Below are positions 22,501 to 32,733 of a stretch of DNA of 64,000 nucleotides, piece by piece. The translations under genes were made by a program, and so were the position numbers. Numbering within the stretch: position 1 is the first letter of the stretch; each line of letters begins with the position of its first letter. The stretch covers positions 94,685,870 through 94,749,869 of the forward strand of contig NC_080671.1 in the NCBI RefSeq assembly GCF_030247195.1, given 5' to 3'. The notes under the pieces were generated by a model. It had not been told where the DNA came from. It did not search any database and worked only from the letters and a program-made list of their open reading frames with translations. Origin of the DNA: Topomyia yanbarensis. Lineage: Eukaryota > Arthropoda > Insecta > Diptera > Culicidae.

Positions 22501-23035
22501 TTTTAGCGGCGCAAACTTAGGGCTGCCCATACCAAATTAAGCTGAAGAGTCGTTCATTCATGGGATTTTCGCCCACCTCACACACCACCCAGCAAACCAG
22601 CAGTCGTATGTTAATGTCCAAAACAAATTGTAAATATTATTAGAGCAAATCAGAATCATAAATACTTCCAGTTAATGTCATGATAAGTTGTAAAAAGTTA
22701 CTTAAAATACGAATCAATGATCGATATACAATGTTTATTTAAAGTTGTTTATTGATTCTCCCTAACGTAGCACAGAATTGTAAATTGGAAATATTTATGA
22801 CATCTTCGAAATATTGCATATAAATGGATTAGAAGTTGGATTAAATTGTAAAGCTATTCGTAATAATAATCTTCTTTTTTACAAACATTGCTCTTTTGCG
22901 GAATTTCATGAGTGTCGAAAAAATGGAAAATGAATGCTTTCATCATGAAAAATAAATTGACTTGTATTCGCAAAACTGGAGCGTACAGTCGGTTGCTCTA
23001 AAAATTCAAAATACAGATTTCTTCTTAGTATAAAG

Positions 23036-23218
23036 AGTAAGTAAGGATTATTCTGAACTACAATATTATGGTTCATCACTGGAAACGTTAGAAGCTCTAA
23101 ATATTGAAATCAATGAACAAGAAAAGATGCATAATAACGAAGTTCCGTTTGAATTATTCCAAGATACTTGTAAAGTAGACGATTGTGAAAGGAAAGGTAA
23201 TCCTTACTTATTATTTTG
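23036..23218 (+). other. Unassigned open segment upstream of the LINE
   Basis: Sixty codons without a stop, polar and Glu/Asn-rich, with two Cys (CKVDDC). It lies outside the LINE target duplication, so it is not LINE ORF1. It continues into another frame to about 23370. I do not recognise it; it could be an exon-like scrap of an unrelated gene or chance. Confidence 0.25.
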
Positions 23219-23489
23219 AATTGGACATGAATATTCACTATGTTCTAATGTCACTAATGTCACATGCTGATCTACCAAAAGATCCCAGGAGGTTCATGAA
23301 GACTCGCATATATTCCCCAATAAAATCATTTAGCGAGATATCACGCATTGAAATCCAAGCAATGTTGGAGTATCATATTTGAATTCGGTTATGGTATTTC
23401 GAAATCGTAACCATAAAAAAAGATGGGCGAATACAACCACTCGTCAACGGTGTACACATAGACCAATGCACAACGGCTACGCTGCGGAT

Positions 23490-23792
23490 GCCAAAAAGGT
23501 AACCGAGAAAGGGAAGCTGAAGATCGGCTGGTCGGTATGCCCTATTAGTATACCCCAGCCGCCTTCAGTGGATAGGTGCTATCGGTGCCTTGAATCCGGC
23601 CACAAAGCATACGAATGCAAAGGCATAGATAGGAGCAAGCTATGTCGTCGCTGCGGCGAGGAGGGACATAAAGAGCGGGGGTGCACTAAGGCATATAAGT
23701 GCCTTATCTGCACCGCTAAGAAGCAAGCCCATAAACATGCTATGGGCGGACCTTCGTGTCCCTTCGGCGAGTTAAATAAGAAGAAGCCGTGA
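23490..23792 (+). pseudogene. LINE ORF1 (gag-like), C-terminal fragment
   Basis: About 100 codons of the nucleic-acid-binding ORF1 protein. Two CX2CX4HX4C knuckles are clear (CYRCLESGHKAYEC and CRRCGEEGHKERGC), followed by a third Cys/His cluster starting CLIC. This is the usual R1-clade arrangement; the protein coats element RNA. The N-terminal half was lost by 5' truncation during insertion. The frame ends at the TGA of GTGA, whose first three bases open the ORF2 frame. Confidence 0.8.
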
Positions 23793-26764
23793 GAGTCACA
23801 CAGCTAAATCTTAACCATTGTGCAGCAGCCCAACAGCTGCTGTGGCAGTCGGTCTCGGAGTCGAGGACAGATGTCGCCCTCTTATCAGACCCGTACAGCA
23901 TCCCTGCCGGCAACGGCAACTGGGTGTCGGACGGGTCTGGAATGGTGGCAATCTGTACAACGGGAAGGTTCCCGGTTCAAGAGGTAATGCACCCCTCCGC
24001 CGAGGGTGTGGCGATTGCCAAGATCAATGGTGTGTTCTATTGCAGCTGCTACGCCCCACCAAGGTGGCCAATAGAACAGTTCTACCAGATGATCGACAGG
24101 CTCTCGTCGGACCTCGTGGGCCGGAAACCGGTAGTAATAGCGGGAGACTTTAACGCTTGGGCAGTGGAGTGGGGCAGCCGCTGTACAAATAGCAGTGGTC
24201 AAGCGCTAATGGAAGCGCTTGCGAAACTCGATACTGTGCTAGCTAATAATGGCTCCGCTAGTACATTCCGTAGAAACGGAGTGGAGGCGTGGATTGATGT
24301 GACCTTTGCCAGCCCGAGTCTGACTCCAGGCATGGAATGGAGGGTAGACGAAGGCTACACCCATAGCGATCATTTAGCAATCCGCTTTAAGATCAACTAT
24401 GGTGTGCAGCATCCGAGGGCGGGAGATCCCTGTCAGGTAAGCGGGTGGAAGTCCAATCACTTCGACAGCGAAGCTTTCACCGCGGCCCTGGGACTGGAGG
24501 CCAACACCGACAGTCTAAGCGGGGATGCGCTGGTAGCTGTTCTATCACGCGCGTGCGACGCCACTATGCCGAGAAAAACACTGCCAAGAAACGGTAGATG
24601 CCCGGTATACTGGTGGAGTGCCGAGATTGCAGCTCTACGGTCAGCCTGCCTCAGAGCTAGACGTAGGATGCAAAGAGCTCGCACCGAGGATGCAAGAGTG
24701 AACCGCCGTGAAGTGTTTCGAGCTGCGAAATTAGCCCTTAACAAGGCTATTAAAAGCAGCAAGAGAGCGTGTTTCGACAACCTGTGTGAGAGTGCCAACG
24801 CGAATCCGTGGGGTGACGCCTACCGGATTGTGATGGCCAAGACCAAAGGGGGCTCCTCACCCCCAGAACGGTCTCCGGACCGGTTGGCAACGATTATCGA
24901 AGTACTCTTCCCGTCTCGAGCCACAAGCCCCTGGCCACCTGCACTACGAGACAGTGCGGACACGGTCGAAATGGTGGCTCCAGTGACGAATGAAGAACTA
25001 CTCGCAGTGGCTAAATCCCTAGCAATGAACAAAGCTCCAGGGCCGGATGGAGTTCCAAACAACGCTCTCAAGGCAGCGATCATAGCGAACCCGAACATGT
25101 TCAGGCTAGCTATGCAGAGATGCCTTGACGAGTGCCGTTTCCCCGATAGATGGAAAAGGCAGAAACTGGTGCTGTTGCCGAAGCCCGGGAAGCCGCCAGG
25201 CGACCCATCGGCGTACAGACCAATCTGTCTGATAGACACGACTGGCAAACTGCTTGAGAGGATCATCCTCAACAGGCTCACCCCGTACGCGGAAGGTACG
25301 GACGGTCTGTCAAGCAACCAGTTTGGCTTTCGGAAGGGTAAGTCCACAGTGGACGCTCTCAACTCAGTGATAAATACTGCCGAGATAGCGATCCAACGAA
25401 AAAGGCGAGGTATTCGATACTGTGCGTTAGTGACACTTGACGTGAAGAACGCATTCAACAGCGCAAGCTGGGATGCCATCGCGCTCTCGTTACACCGGCT
25501 TAGCCTACCGGTGGGTCTGTACCGGATCCTGGAAAGTTACTTCCAAAACCGCGTACTGCTATACGAGACCGATGCCGGTCAGAAAAGGGTTCCGATTACC
25601 GCCGGAGTCCCGCAGGGCTCGATCCTAGGCCCGGTGCTATGGAACCTCATGTATGACGGGGTTCTGAGACTGAAGTTCCCTCCTGGGATCAAGATCGTCG
25701 GCTTTGCCGACGACGTAACCTTGGAGGTCAACGGGGAGTCAATTCCTGAGGTAGAACTAACCGCAGAACACGCGATTAGCACGGTGGAGGAATGGATGAG
25801 CGCGAGAGGCCTGGAGCTCGCTCATCATAAGACGGAGGTAGTTATCGTCAACAACCGCAAGTCGGCACAACATGCAGTTATCCATGTGGGAGAAGTCGCG
25901 ATCACTTCACAGCGAAGTCTGAAGTCTCTCGGAGTCATTATAGACGACAAGCTGACCTTCGGCAGCCATGTCGACTATACGTGCAAGAGAGCGTCGACTG
26001 CTGTTGCGGCACTATCGAGAATGATGTCCAACAGCTCAAACATGTGCGCCAGTAGACGTAGGTTACTGGTAGGCGTTGCCGTATCTATCCTCAGGTACGG
26101 CGGCCCGTCATGGTCAAGAGCACTGAGGGTAACCAGTTACCTACAGAAACTGGAGAGCACCTACCGCGTGATGTGCCTCAGAGTGATATCTGCCTACCGC
26201 ACGGTATCACACGATGCATCCTGCGTGATAGCGAGCATGATGCCAGTCGGGCTGGTCATTCGGGAAGATGAGGAGTGCTTTGAGCTACGTGGAAATAGAG
26301 GAGCCCGCGAGCGCACCAGGGTGACCTCGGTCGCCAGATGGCAGCGTGAGTGGGACAACTCCTCGAAAGGTAGGTGGACCCACCGGCTGATACCTAGCAT
26401 ATCGAGCTGGGTGGGAAGACCCCATGGGGAAGTTCACTTCCACTTGACACAATTCCTGTCAGGCCATGGCTGTTTCCGTCAGTTCCTCCACAGGTTCGGG
26501 CACGCGGAGGTCCCCGTCTGTCCGGACTGCCCAGGTGTAGATGAAACTGCCGAACACATACTGTTCGTATGTCATCGGTTCGACGTCGAAAGAAGAGCAA
26601 TGCTTGACGTCTGTGGCTGGGACACAACCCCGGATACCCTTATTCATCGGATGTGTCAAACGGTGGAGAAGTGGAACGCAGTCTCGGCTGCTACCATCCA
26701 GATTGCCAGTAGGCTACAGGTAATCTGGCGAACCGAGCAACAGACGACGGGCACGGCTAACTAG
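23789..26764 (+). CDS. LINE ORF2: AP-endonuclease / reverse transcriptase, 991 codons
   Basis: This encodes the target-primed reverse transcription enzyme of the element. The N-terminal APE-type endonuclease shows LNLNHC (about residue 6), GDFNAW (about 117) and SDHLAIRF (about 192). The RT has APGPDG (about 416), KPGKPPGDPSAYRPI, NQFGFRKGKST, AGVPQGSILGP and the catalytic FADD (about 637). A CPDCPG...EHILFVCHRF zinc motif lies near 910. No stop or frameshift is visible, which is rare in this window. The first in-frame codon in the overlap with ORF1 is GTG, where an ATG (making ATGA) would be expected; either start was lost by one base change or translation is coupled to ORF1 termination. The C-terminal region matches the decayed copy at 4370-4700. 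A long minus-strand frame (24820-25479) is a shadow. Confidence 0.9.
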   Translation: MRVTQLNLNHCAAAQQLLWQSVSESRTDVALLSDPYSIPAGNGNWVSDGSGMVAICTTGRFPVQEVMHPSAEGVAIAKINGVFYCSCYAPPRWPIEQFYQMIDRLSSDLVGRKPVVIAGDFNAWAVEWGSRCTNSSGQALMEALAKLDTVLANNGSASTFRRNGVEAWIDVTFASPSLTPGMEWRVDEGYTHSDHLAIRFKINYGVQHPRAGDPCQVSGWKSNHFDSEAFTAALGLEANTDSLSGDALVAVLSRACDATMPRKTLPRNGRCPVYWWSAEIAALRSACLRARRRMQRARTEDARVNRREVFRAAKLALNKAIKSSKRACFDNLCESANANPWGDAYRIVMAKTKGGSSPPERSPDRLATIIEVLFPSRATSPWPPALRDSADTVEMVAPVTNEELLAVAKSLAMNKAPGPDGVPNNALKAAIIANPNMFRLAMQRCLDECRFPDRWKRQKLVLLPKPGKPPGDPSAYRPICLIDTTGKLLERIILNRLTPYAEGTDGLSSNQFGFRKGKSTVDALNSVINTAEIAIQRKRRGIRYCALVTLDVKNAFNSASWDAIALSLHRLSLPVGLYRILESYFQNRVLLYETDAGQKRVPITAGVPQGSILGPVLWNLMYDGVLRLKFPPGIKIVGFADDVTLEVNGESIPEVELTAEHAISTVEEWMSARGLELAHHKTEVVIVNNRKSAQHAVIHVGEVAITSQRSLKSLGVIIDDKLTFGSHVDYTCKRASTAVAALSRMMSNSSNMCASRRRLLVGVAVSILRYGGPSWSRALRVTSYLQKLESTYRVMCLRVISAYRTVSHDASCVIASMMPVGLVIREDEECFELRGNRGARERTRVTSVARWQREWDNSSKGRWTHRLIPSISSWVGRPHGEVHFHLTQFLSGHGCFRQFLHRFGHAEVPVCPDCPGVDETAEHILFVCHRFDVERRAMLDVCGWDTTPDTLIHRMCQTVEKWNAVSAATIQIASRLQVIWRTEQQTTGTAN

Positions 26765-27683
26765 TGATTGGTTAGCTGGAGCGAAAAAGGCCAAGCGCAA
26801 AATAAGAGAGTGAATGGTCTGTTCATGCCGAGGCAGGTTGGCGCAGCGAATGGTAACCGCATAAGGGGTAAACCCAGCCACCCCGAAGCAAGACAGAAGA
26901 GTGAGTGTATAGGCGTATAAGTGGACTGCCTCATGCCAAGACGGGAGGGTCGTAGCGTAGTATGTTGGAACTAAGCTATCGATGCCTCATGGCGTGGCAG
27001 AGGAGTGAAAGGGTGAGCATCCAAGTCAGTCTCACACTGCATGTTAAGGGTGAGCATAAAAGTCAGCCTCACAGGTTGGTAGAGGCTAGCACAAAAGTCA
27101 GCCTAGCAAGGAATGAAAAAGGTGAGCACAAAAGTCAGCCTCGCATGGTATGTCAGAAGTGGGGCCTAAGAAAAATGTCCCACATGGGATGCCAGAGGGA
27201 GTGACAAAGGTACAATAGAGTGGCACGTTTGAGAGTGAATCAGGTGATAGGGTGAGCACCCAAGTCAGCCTCACATGGATGGGTAGGGCGAGCACAAAAG
27301 TAAGCCTAGCAAGGAATGAGTAAGGTGAGCACACAAGTCAGCCTCGCATGGAACGTAAAAGGTGAGCACAAAAGTCAGCCTCATGTGGGAGTGTTTGAGA
27401 GTGAATCAAAGTGTGATTGAGAGAGCACCCAAGTAAGCCTCATACAGGATGTATGATCGCGTGAGTGAGAGTGAATGAGTACATTGAGTACAGCCATCCC
27501 CCCAGAAGTAATACCGAGAGGTAGTTCCTGGGAGGAATGATGGCGGAGCCCAATGGAGTTTAGTCGGTATTAATGGCTGGTCACCATTCGAGTCCGACAC
27601 GCCCCCAGTGCACCCAGTGTGGTAGATTGGACCCTACCGTTAGCACGTGTACTGGGTTAGGACATAAAGGTCTTCTCCATTGT
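26765..27683 (+). repeat. LINE 3' UTR with ~37-bp tandem repeats
   Basis: From about 27012 to 27460 at least nine units of GGTGAGCACAAAAGTCAGCC plus a TCACATGG-like end occur, in two blocks (four near 27012-27160, five near 27250-27460) separated by a unique spacer. The first part (26765-27010) is non-repetitive. The poly(A) tail follows. Confidence 0.8.
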
Positions 27684-27716
27684 AAAAAAAAAAAAAGCAA
27701 CGGCTACGCTGAGGAT

Positions 27717-28049
27717 ACAGAGATCTCAGGATCGAGACAGGAAAAGGTAATTTAAATTTAAAATTACATGTTCAGAGAATAACGACTTCAACTATGAAAT
27801 ATTTTATTTTGTTTATAAAGTTGTACAAGTTTCTCAATATAACTGTACAGCTAATCACATACAAACTCAAAAGAAAAAAACTGAAGGATTGTATAAATAT
27901 TTTGATGAAATCAACATACATCGTATATCACAATGTATCTATAGTCCGAATTGTACCTATATGGCCTCCAATCTATGCATTTTATACAATCATTTTGCAT
28001 CGTATAAATGTATGATTAATTAGTAAAAGTGAATCAAAATGTTGGCTGG
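27717..28049. other. A/T-rich intron flank of the LINE
   Basis: Target-site flank after the insertion, then A/T-rich sequence with no element or exon recognised. Confidence 0.4.
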
Positions 28050-29225
28050 GCCACCCCCACATGACAAAATGAGTTAGTAAGAAGATAACATTGAACTAAT
28101 GCTGATTAGGCTAATTAAGTATGATATTTGTTTGTTTCTAGTGTTTCACCATCACCACGTAGCTCATCAAGTTCGTGGCTGGCGTGCCATTGTGTATAAG
28201 TGCAAAGTGTACTAAGAATATAATAGACAGTTCCATAATTATGTTGAACCAGCCACCGAGCCATAGTTTAGAGAAATGAGAAAGACACAATTGCACCACT
28301 AGGTGGATTGAAACAGGTTTTTTAATTAACAATTTTGTATCGATTTTCATGACATTTTCCGCATTTTCTCACTCAAAAGTGCGCAGTTTCTTGAAAAATG
28401 AAAATATTAAAAAAAATCCTACGTACGTCGCTTGCTTTCGCCATAAGGAACCAATCAGAAGAAAGTTTTTGGCTCTAGATCAAAAATTAGGGACGATATT
28501 TTCCGACCGTGGACCCCTTCTAAAAAACGCGCCCGGGGGAAAATGTTGCACAGTCGCCATCTTGTGGTAAAATTACTATACAAAAATATTTTTGTGATTC
28601 ATTGCTTATGTTATATATCCCATTTAACAAGATCTCATACAGTAATCCCATTGACTGCTATTGAATTTCATTCGATTCTGACTGTGGGTTCCGACGTTAC
28701 AGGTTGGTTAGTAAGGTCACACTGGAATTTCCCATATAAACCGATACAGTCGTAATACCTCAAAGGCTAAAATCTGTTGGAATAGTCACCAAATTACATA
28801 GATTCGCAGGTCTAGACCACTGATTGAATTCAAATATTATTTGAATATATTGTTCACTATCGACAACCCCGGAAGTCCCGGATTCCGGACATATTACACA
28901 AGCAATGTCACACTGAACCGATTTTCTCAAACCAAGGTTAAAATGGACGATAGAATATGCTGCTGGGTGTTACGTCGCCGCCTCCCACTTACCCTTACAC
29001 CTCCCCTCTTCATCAACAACCCCCTCCCCCCCTGAGATTATGCTTTATTGTTTAAAACGTGTCAGCTTCCACTTTTGTGGTAGTCATGGGATACGTGCTA
29101 AATGTGATTGGAATGTAATAGACATTTCCATGATTATATTGAGCATAACCAGCTAAGGAATCATAGTTTGGATATATGAGAAAGGCACAATTGCACCACT
29201 AGGTGGATTAAGAAAGGTTGTGACA
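28050..29225 (+). repeat. Interspersed repeat R3, two 3' ends in tandem
   Basis: The terminal motif GCACCACTAGGTGGATT with upstream TGAGAAAG(A/G)CACAATT appears at about 28290-28312 and again at about 29180-29210, each preceded by a related ATTCCATGATTAT-like block. Between them, 28650-28720 carries the internal GGTTCCGACGTTACAGG segment also seen in other R3 copies. Low coding potential. Confidence 0.55.
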
Positions 29226-29249
29226 TGGGACTTTTAAATTAATGTCTGT

Positions 29250-29513
29250 TTATTTGTATTTTATTTTAATGATCTCAACTAGCTCTAATCTTTGAATGAT
29301 ATTCTCATATTGTTTAAGGATTGTCTGGAAGGTATTCAAATCGAATGTATGTATTAATACATGATTGCCTTCCCTTATGTAGGTTTTTCCCAAGTTTATT
29401 GTTATAATTCTAGGGTTTAAGCTCAGGTTGGTGATTTGTAGGACAGACCCATTAATTTGCACAGCCAAGCCGAAAACTATAGATAGAATTAACATTTTTC
29501 TGCAATGCAACAA
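29250..29513 (-). pseudogene. Gypsy-type element, envelope-like N-terminal fragment
   Basis: An 87-codon frame starts with a hydrophobic, signal-peptide-like segment and continues with a region resembling the N-terminus of envelope-like proteins of insect gypsy elements (errantiviruses). It lies downstream, in minus-strand order, of the gypsy RT/RNase H remnant, as the third ORF would; integrase between them is missing. It is truncated and cannot be a working protein. The call rests on position plus weak similarity. Confidence 0.45.
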
Positions 29514-29699
29514 AAATTTTAGTGCAGTCGGCGATTTGAAGATAGTATAATTTTGTTCCTAAAAACTACATGTTGTGATTTGCATCTTTCTGTGACAAAA
29601 AAATATTAGTAAGAACTGGTTGAATAAATAATAGTAGCACAATTCAGAATTTGTCGATTTTTCCGTATTACGTGATGCTATTTCACGTTTGTATTTAGC

Positions 29700-31100
29700 T
29701 AGGTATTTTTCGCTTCCTTTTCAATTTAGTTTCTTTAGTTTCTTTATTTGTCGGATCTGTGTTAGTAGATGTTTGCAATAATTAAAGCAACTGATCAATT
29801 CGTCATTATGAATGATTTTTGCACCTTTTTTAGATATTTCGTAAGAGGCTTAGTTAATTTAGCGAAATCTCGGATGAGTTTTCTATAATAGCCGAGGATT
29901 ACCAAAAACCCTTTAATTTGCGTTTTGTGTTTAGTATTGGGCAATTTAGATTTTTTTCGATTTTACCTGGGTTAAGCTTGATACCGTCTTGTGTGACTAT
30001 GTTGCCTAGGAACTCACACTCTGTTTTCAAAAATTCGCATTTATCGATTTATACTTTCAAATTCGATTTGATAAGTCTTTTCAATACCTTGTTAAGATTT
30101 TCCAAGTTTTGTTGTAAAGAATTGCCAAAAATGATTATGTCGTCTAAGTCAGCGGTTCTCAACCTTTTTCATCCCGCGGACCCCTTCGTAATTACCCAGG
30201 GTTATTGCGGACCACCACGGCTTGACATCCATTTTGTTTACTATCCGAATATTATTTTCAGTCAGCTACAAAAAAGCTCCTTCCGAGATAAATAATCTTC
30301 TTTGTGGACCCCTGGTAACTACTTCACGGCCCCCTAGAGGTCCGCGGACCCCAGGTTGAGATTCGCTGGTCTAAATAAACAAGTCAACATTTTCCAATTA
30401 GATCCCTAAGAATGTTATTCATGGCACGTTGAAACGTCACCGGTGCGTTTGTTTATCGAAAGGGCATTCTAATGAATTCGAAATGTCCTTTTTCTGTACT
30501 GAAAGCAATTTTTTTGTATATCGATTTTCTCAACCTCAATCTGGAGGAAACCCGATTTTAAATTAATTGTAGTGAAGTAGACACTTCTGCCTAATTTGTC
30601 CAAAATTTCCTCAATGTTTGGAATGGGGAACTTATCGTCCACAATTTTCTCGCTCAATTTTCAGTAATCGACCACAATTCTATATTTTTTCTTGCCACTT
30701 GCTACGGATTTTTTGGAACAATCTATATAGGAAACGTCCCTGGTGAAATAGAATGTTGGATAATGCCGTCAGTCAACATCCATTAATTTGTTTTTCCACT
30801 TTGTGGATGTTTGGGTATCTGTACGTTTTAGAATGCGCAGGAATATCATCTCTCGTTTTGATACCATGCCTAATAGCTATAGTACAAGAGAGTTTTTCGT
30901 CTTCACTGTGAAATATGTTGGAATACAGTCGAAGTGCTTTGAGAAGATTTTCCTTATCTTCGGCATTCAAGCGCTGTGTCCGTATAAGTTTTTTAAGATT
31001 ATCTGATTGATTTAAAGGATCACGACGCAAGTTTGAAGCAAGTACGCTGATATAGCCATATCGTGCATGATAAAGGCCGCATGGTATACAAGCGTATAAA
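29700..31100 (-). pseudogene. Ty3/gypsy polymerase remnant (RT and start of RNase H)
   Basis: In minus-strand order, the region upstream of RT (31030-30773), the palm segment with a DKFPIPNI-type motif (30657-30469), the YLDD catalytic box (near 30378/30141) and the linker to RNase H (30140-29700) are recognisable. Several stops and frameshifts disable it. A hAT MITE (30150-30368) splits the YLDD codons. Gag, protease, integrase and both LTRs were not found. The similarity is to insect gypsy/errantivirus-type elements; the copy is a relic. Confidence 0.75.
30150..30368. mobile_element. hAT-type MITE, copy 2, with 8-bp target duplication
   Basis: Ends are CAGCGGTTCTCAACC and GGTTGAGATTCGCTG. 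Flanks GTCTAAGT (30142-30149) and GTCTAAAT (30369-30376) match at 7 of 8 bases, the duplication length of hAT elements. 219 bp, non-coding, same family as 4714-4948. Confidence 0.9.
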
Positions 31101-31180
31101 TTTTGATATCTTTTCGTAAGAATACGTTACCATTTTTTGTTGAGAAACTGATATTTTAATAATTGTAGCTGTATGTGCAC

Positions 31181-31766
31181 TAGAGTGAGAAGAAAAAATG
31201 ACCCCTATCGGCCCGTCCCTGAGTCAATTACTAGTCCGACCAGGAGTAGTTGCTCCAAATTTGAAACAAATCGGACAAATCTAGCTACCGAACCAATGTG
31301 CCTGAAATTTGCATGGGATTTTTCGACAATTTACATGGAGAAAAACCACTCGCTCGCATTTTCGCCGCTGGATGGCACTGTATGCATCGTATTATCACGG
31401 TAAGCGAAAATAAGAAAGATAATTTAATTGTCTACAACTTTGTCGAAGACTGCTAGTCAATCCGGCTTTGTTGAAACAAGTTATTAAACTTTTAACGAAG
31501 TGATGTCTGAGTCAGTTTTGCATGGAGCCTAGCAGTGCATGGTTATGTATCAGCTCTCAAATCCCACGAACCAAACATTTTTGTGAAATAATAGCGAAAA
31601 CGCGAGCTAGTGGGTTTTTTTCTGTGTAAATTATCGAAAAATCCCATTCAAACCTCAGGTACGTTGGTCTTCAAATTTGGTACAAATAGTCCTGGTGGGA
31701 CTAGCAATTGACTCAGAGGTGGGCCGATTAAGTTTTCAAAAATTCATTATTTTTCTGGACAGTTTA
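31181..31766. mobile_element. Foldback family F1, copy B
   Basis: It starts TAGAGTGAGAAGAAAAAATG like copies A and C. The two ends are inverted repeats: the left block GAGTCAATTACTAGTCC (about 31220) pairs with GGGACTAGCAATTGACTC (about 31700). This copy lacks the GAGGGCGCCAACAC centre of copies A and C, so it is an internally deleted or alternative form. No coding sequence. Confidence 0.75.
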
Positions 31767-32129
31767 AAGGGCACTTAAGGGTATTTCTAGAGCTTTTATT
31801 CGAAACGACATATCTACAATGAGTGCCTCTCTTTGTTTACCCTCTTTTTCGATTTTCACGTCACTATAGAACTTTTCACTTATTTTACAGTACAGATCGA
31901 ACAACGGTGGTATTGACTAGCAAATTATGCAAAGAGTTGAGGGAGCGAATTATTAACAGATGAGAAAGTAAGAAATGAGAGTCACTCATTTAGATATATT
32001 TTTTTTTTTGAAAAAAGCCTTAAGAATTCAGTAATAGCAAAGGATTTTGTTCTCAAGGAAGGAAGTAATTGAACTCGCAATAACGCCGAACAATCCAACC
32101 TGACCGGAATTCAATATATCATGATGTAC
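31767..32129. other. Intron sequence between repeats
   Basis: A T run near 31998 and mixed sequence. No exon or element recognised. Confidence 0.3.
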
Positions 32130-32720
32130 GGGCATGCTCCAAATCGCTCTTTGAGGTGGATAGATGTGAAAGAATTTTTATGTCAAAGGTTTTAATTGTT
32201 AGTTTAAAACCTCAGCTACATTTTGGTGCCATAAAAGCTCATTTGCACCACTCCATCACAGCGCAAGATGACGATTTGCAAAACTCTTTGTTTCTCCATC
32301 CTTCTAAAATGTAGGGGTAATTCGGACCGCATTTTTTTATGCAATGGATTTATGTTTACCTGTGAAATTTTTACTGGAGAAACATCTTAAGAAGCAAAAA
32401 ATAAAAAAAAGCATGTAAAAAAATAATCTGGGTAGTCACAGCTGTTGATTAGCGCATCACGTATTTTCTTTGCTGTGGCATGTGCAATCGTGTGCGCAGC
32501 CGCACGTCGCTGAACGGTGGTTAATGAAATAGGGGGTCCGCATAGCCCCGTACGCACGATTCGCAGGATGAACGTCATGAAAATATGTGTTTTCACCCAA
32601 ACAAAAGCATTGCATAAAATAGGAGCCTTAAGTTTTCCAAAACACTCACCTGTTATGCAATCTTAATTCCCAAAGGGGAAAATTGGATTAAACCAATTTG
32701 TACATTAAGGGCACAAAACC
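32130..32720 (-). repeat. Interspersed repeat R2, copy B, with conserved peptide segment
   Basis: The minus strand carries the same peptide block as 18110-18268: TTVQRRAAAHTIAHATAKK, then CDYPDYF (about 32590-32425). The flank shared with copy A includes the CTTTCACATCTATCCACC stretch (complement near 32155). Between them copy B has an extra segment bearing GGGGTAATTCGGACC (32314-32328), whose inverse GGGACCGAATTACCCCC lies at 33293-33309, hinting at a TIR element of about 1 kb. Confidence 0.5.
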
Positions 32721-32733
32721 TAACTTAAATTAA

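Larger units (their letters stand above)
23485..27697 (+). mobile_element. R1-clade non-LTR retrotransposon, 5'-truncated, ORF2 intact
   Basis: The insertion is bounded by CAACGGCTACGCTG at 23471-23484 and again at 27698-27711; with one mismatch the match extends a further five bases (GGAT shared). It ends in a 13-base A run (27684-27696). The 5' break falls inside ORF1, leaving only its zinc-knuckle end. The order is ORF1 fragment, ORF2 (endonuclease, RT, zinc finger) and a repeat-bearing 3' UTR, typical of the R1 clade. Near-identical target duplications and an unbroken 991-codon ORF2 suggest a recent insertion. It is not inserted in rDNA. Confidence 0.85.

Noticed and set aside
24820..25479. 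219-codon minus-strand ORF
   Set aside because: Antisense shadow of the intact RT; all recognisable motifs are on the + strand.
27012..27460. CRISPR array
   Set aside because: Units are adjacent and diverged, without unique equal-length spacers, inside a LINE 3' UTR in a eukaryotic genome.
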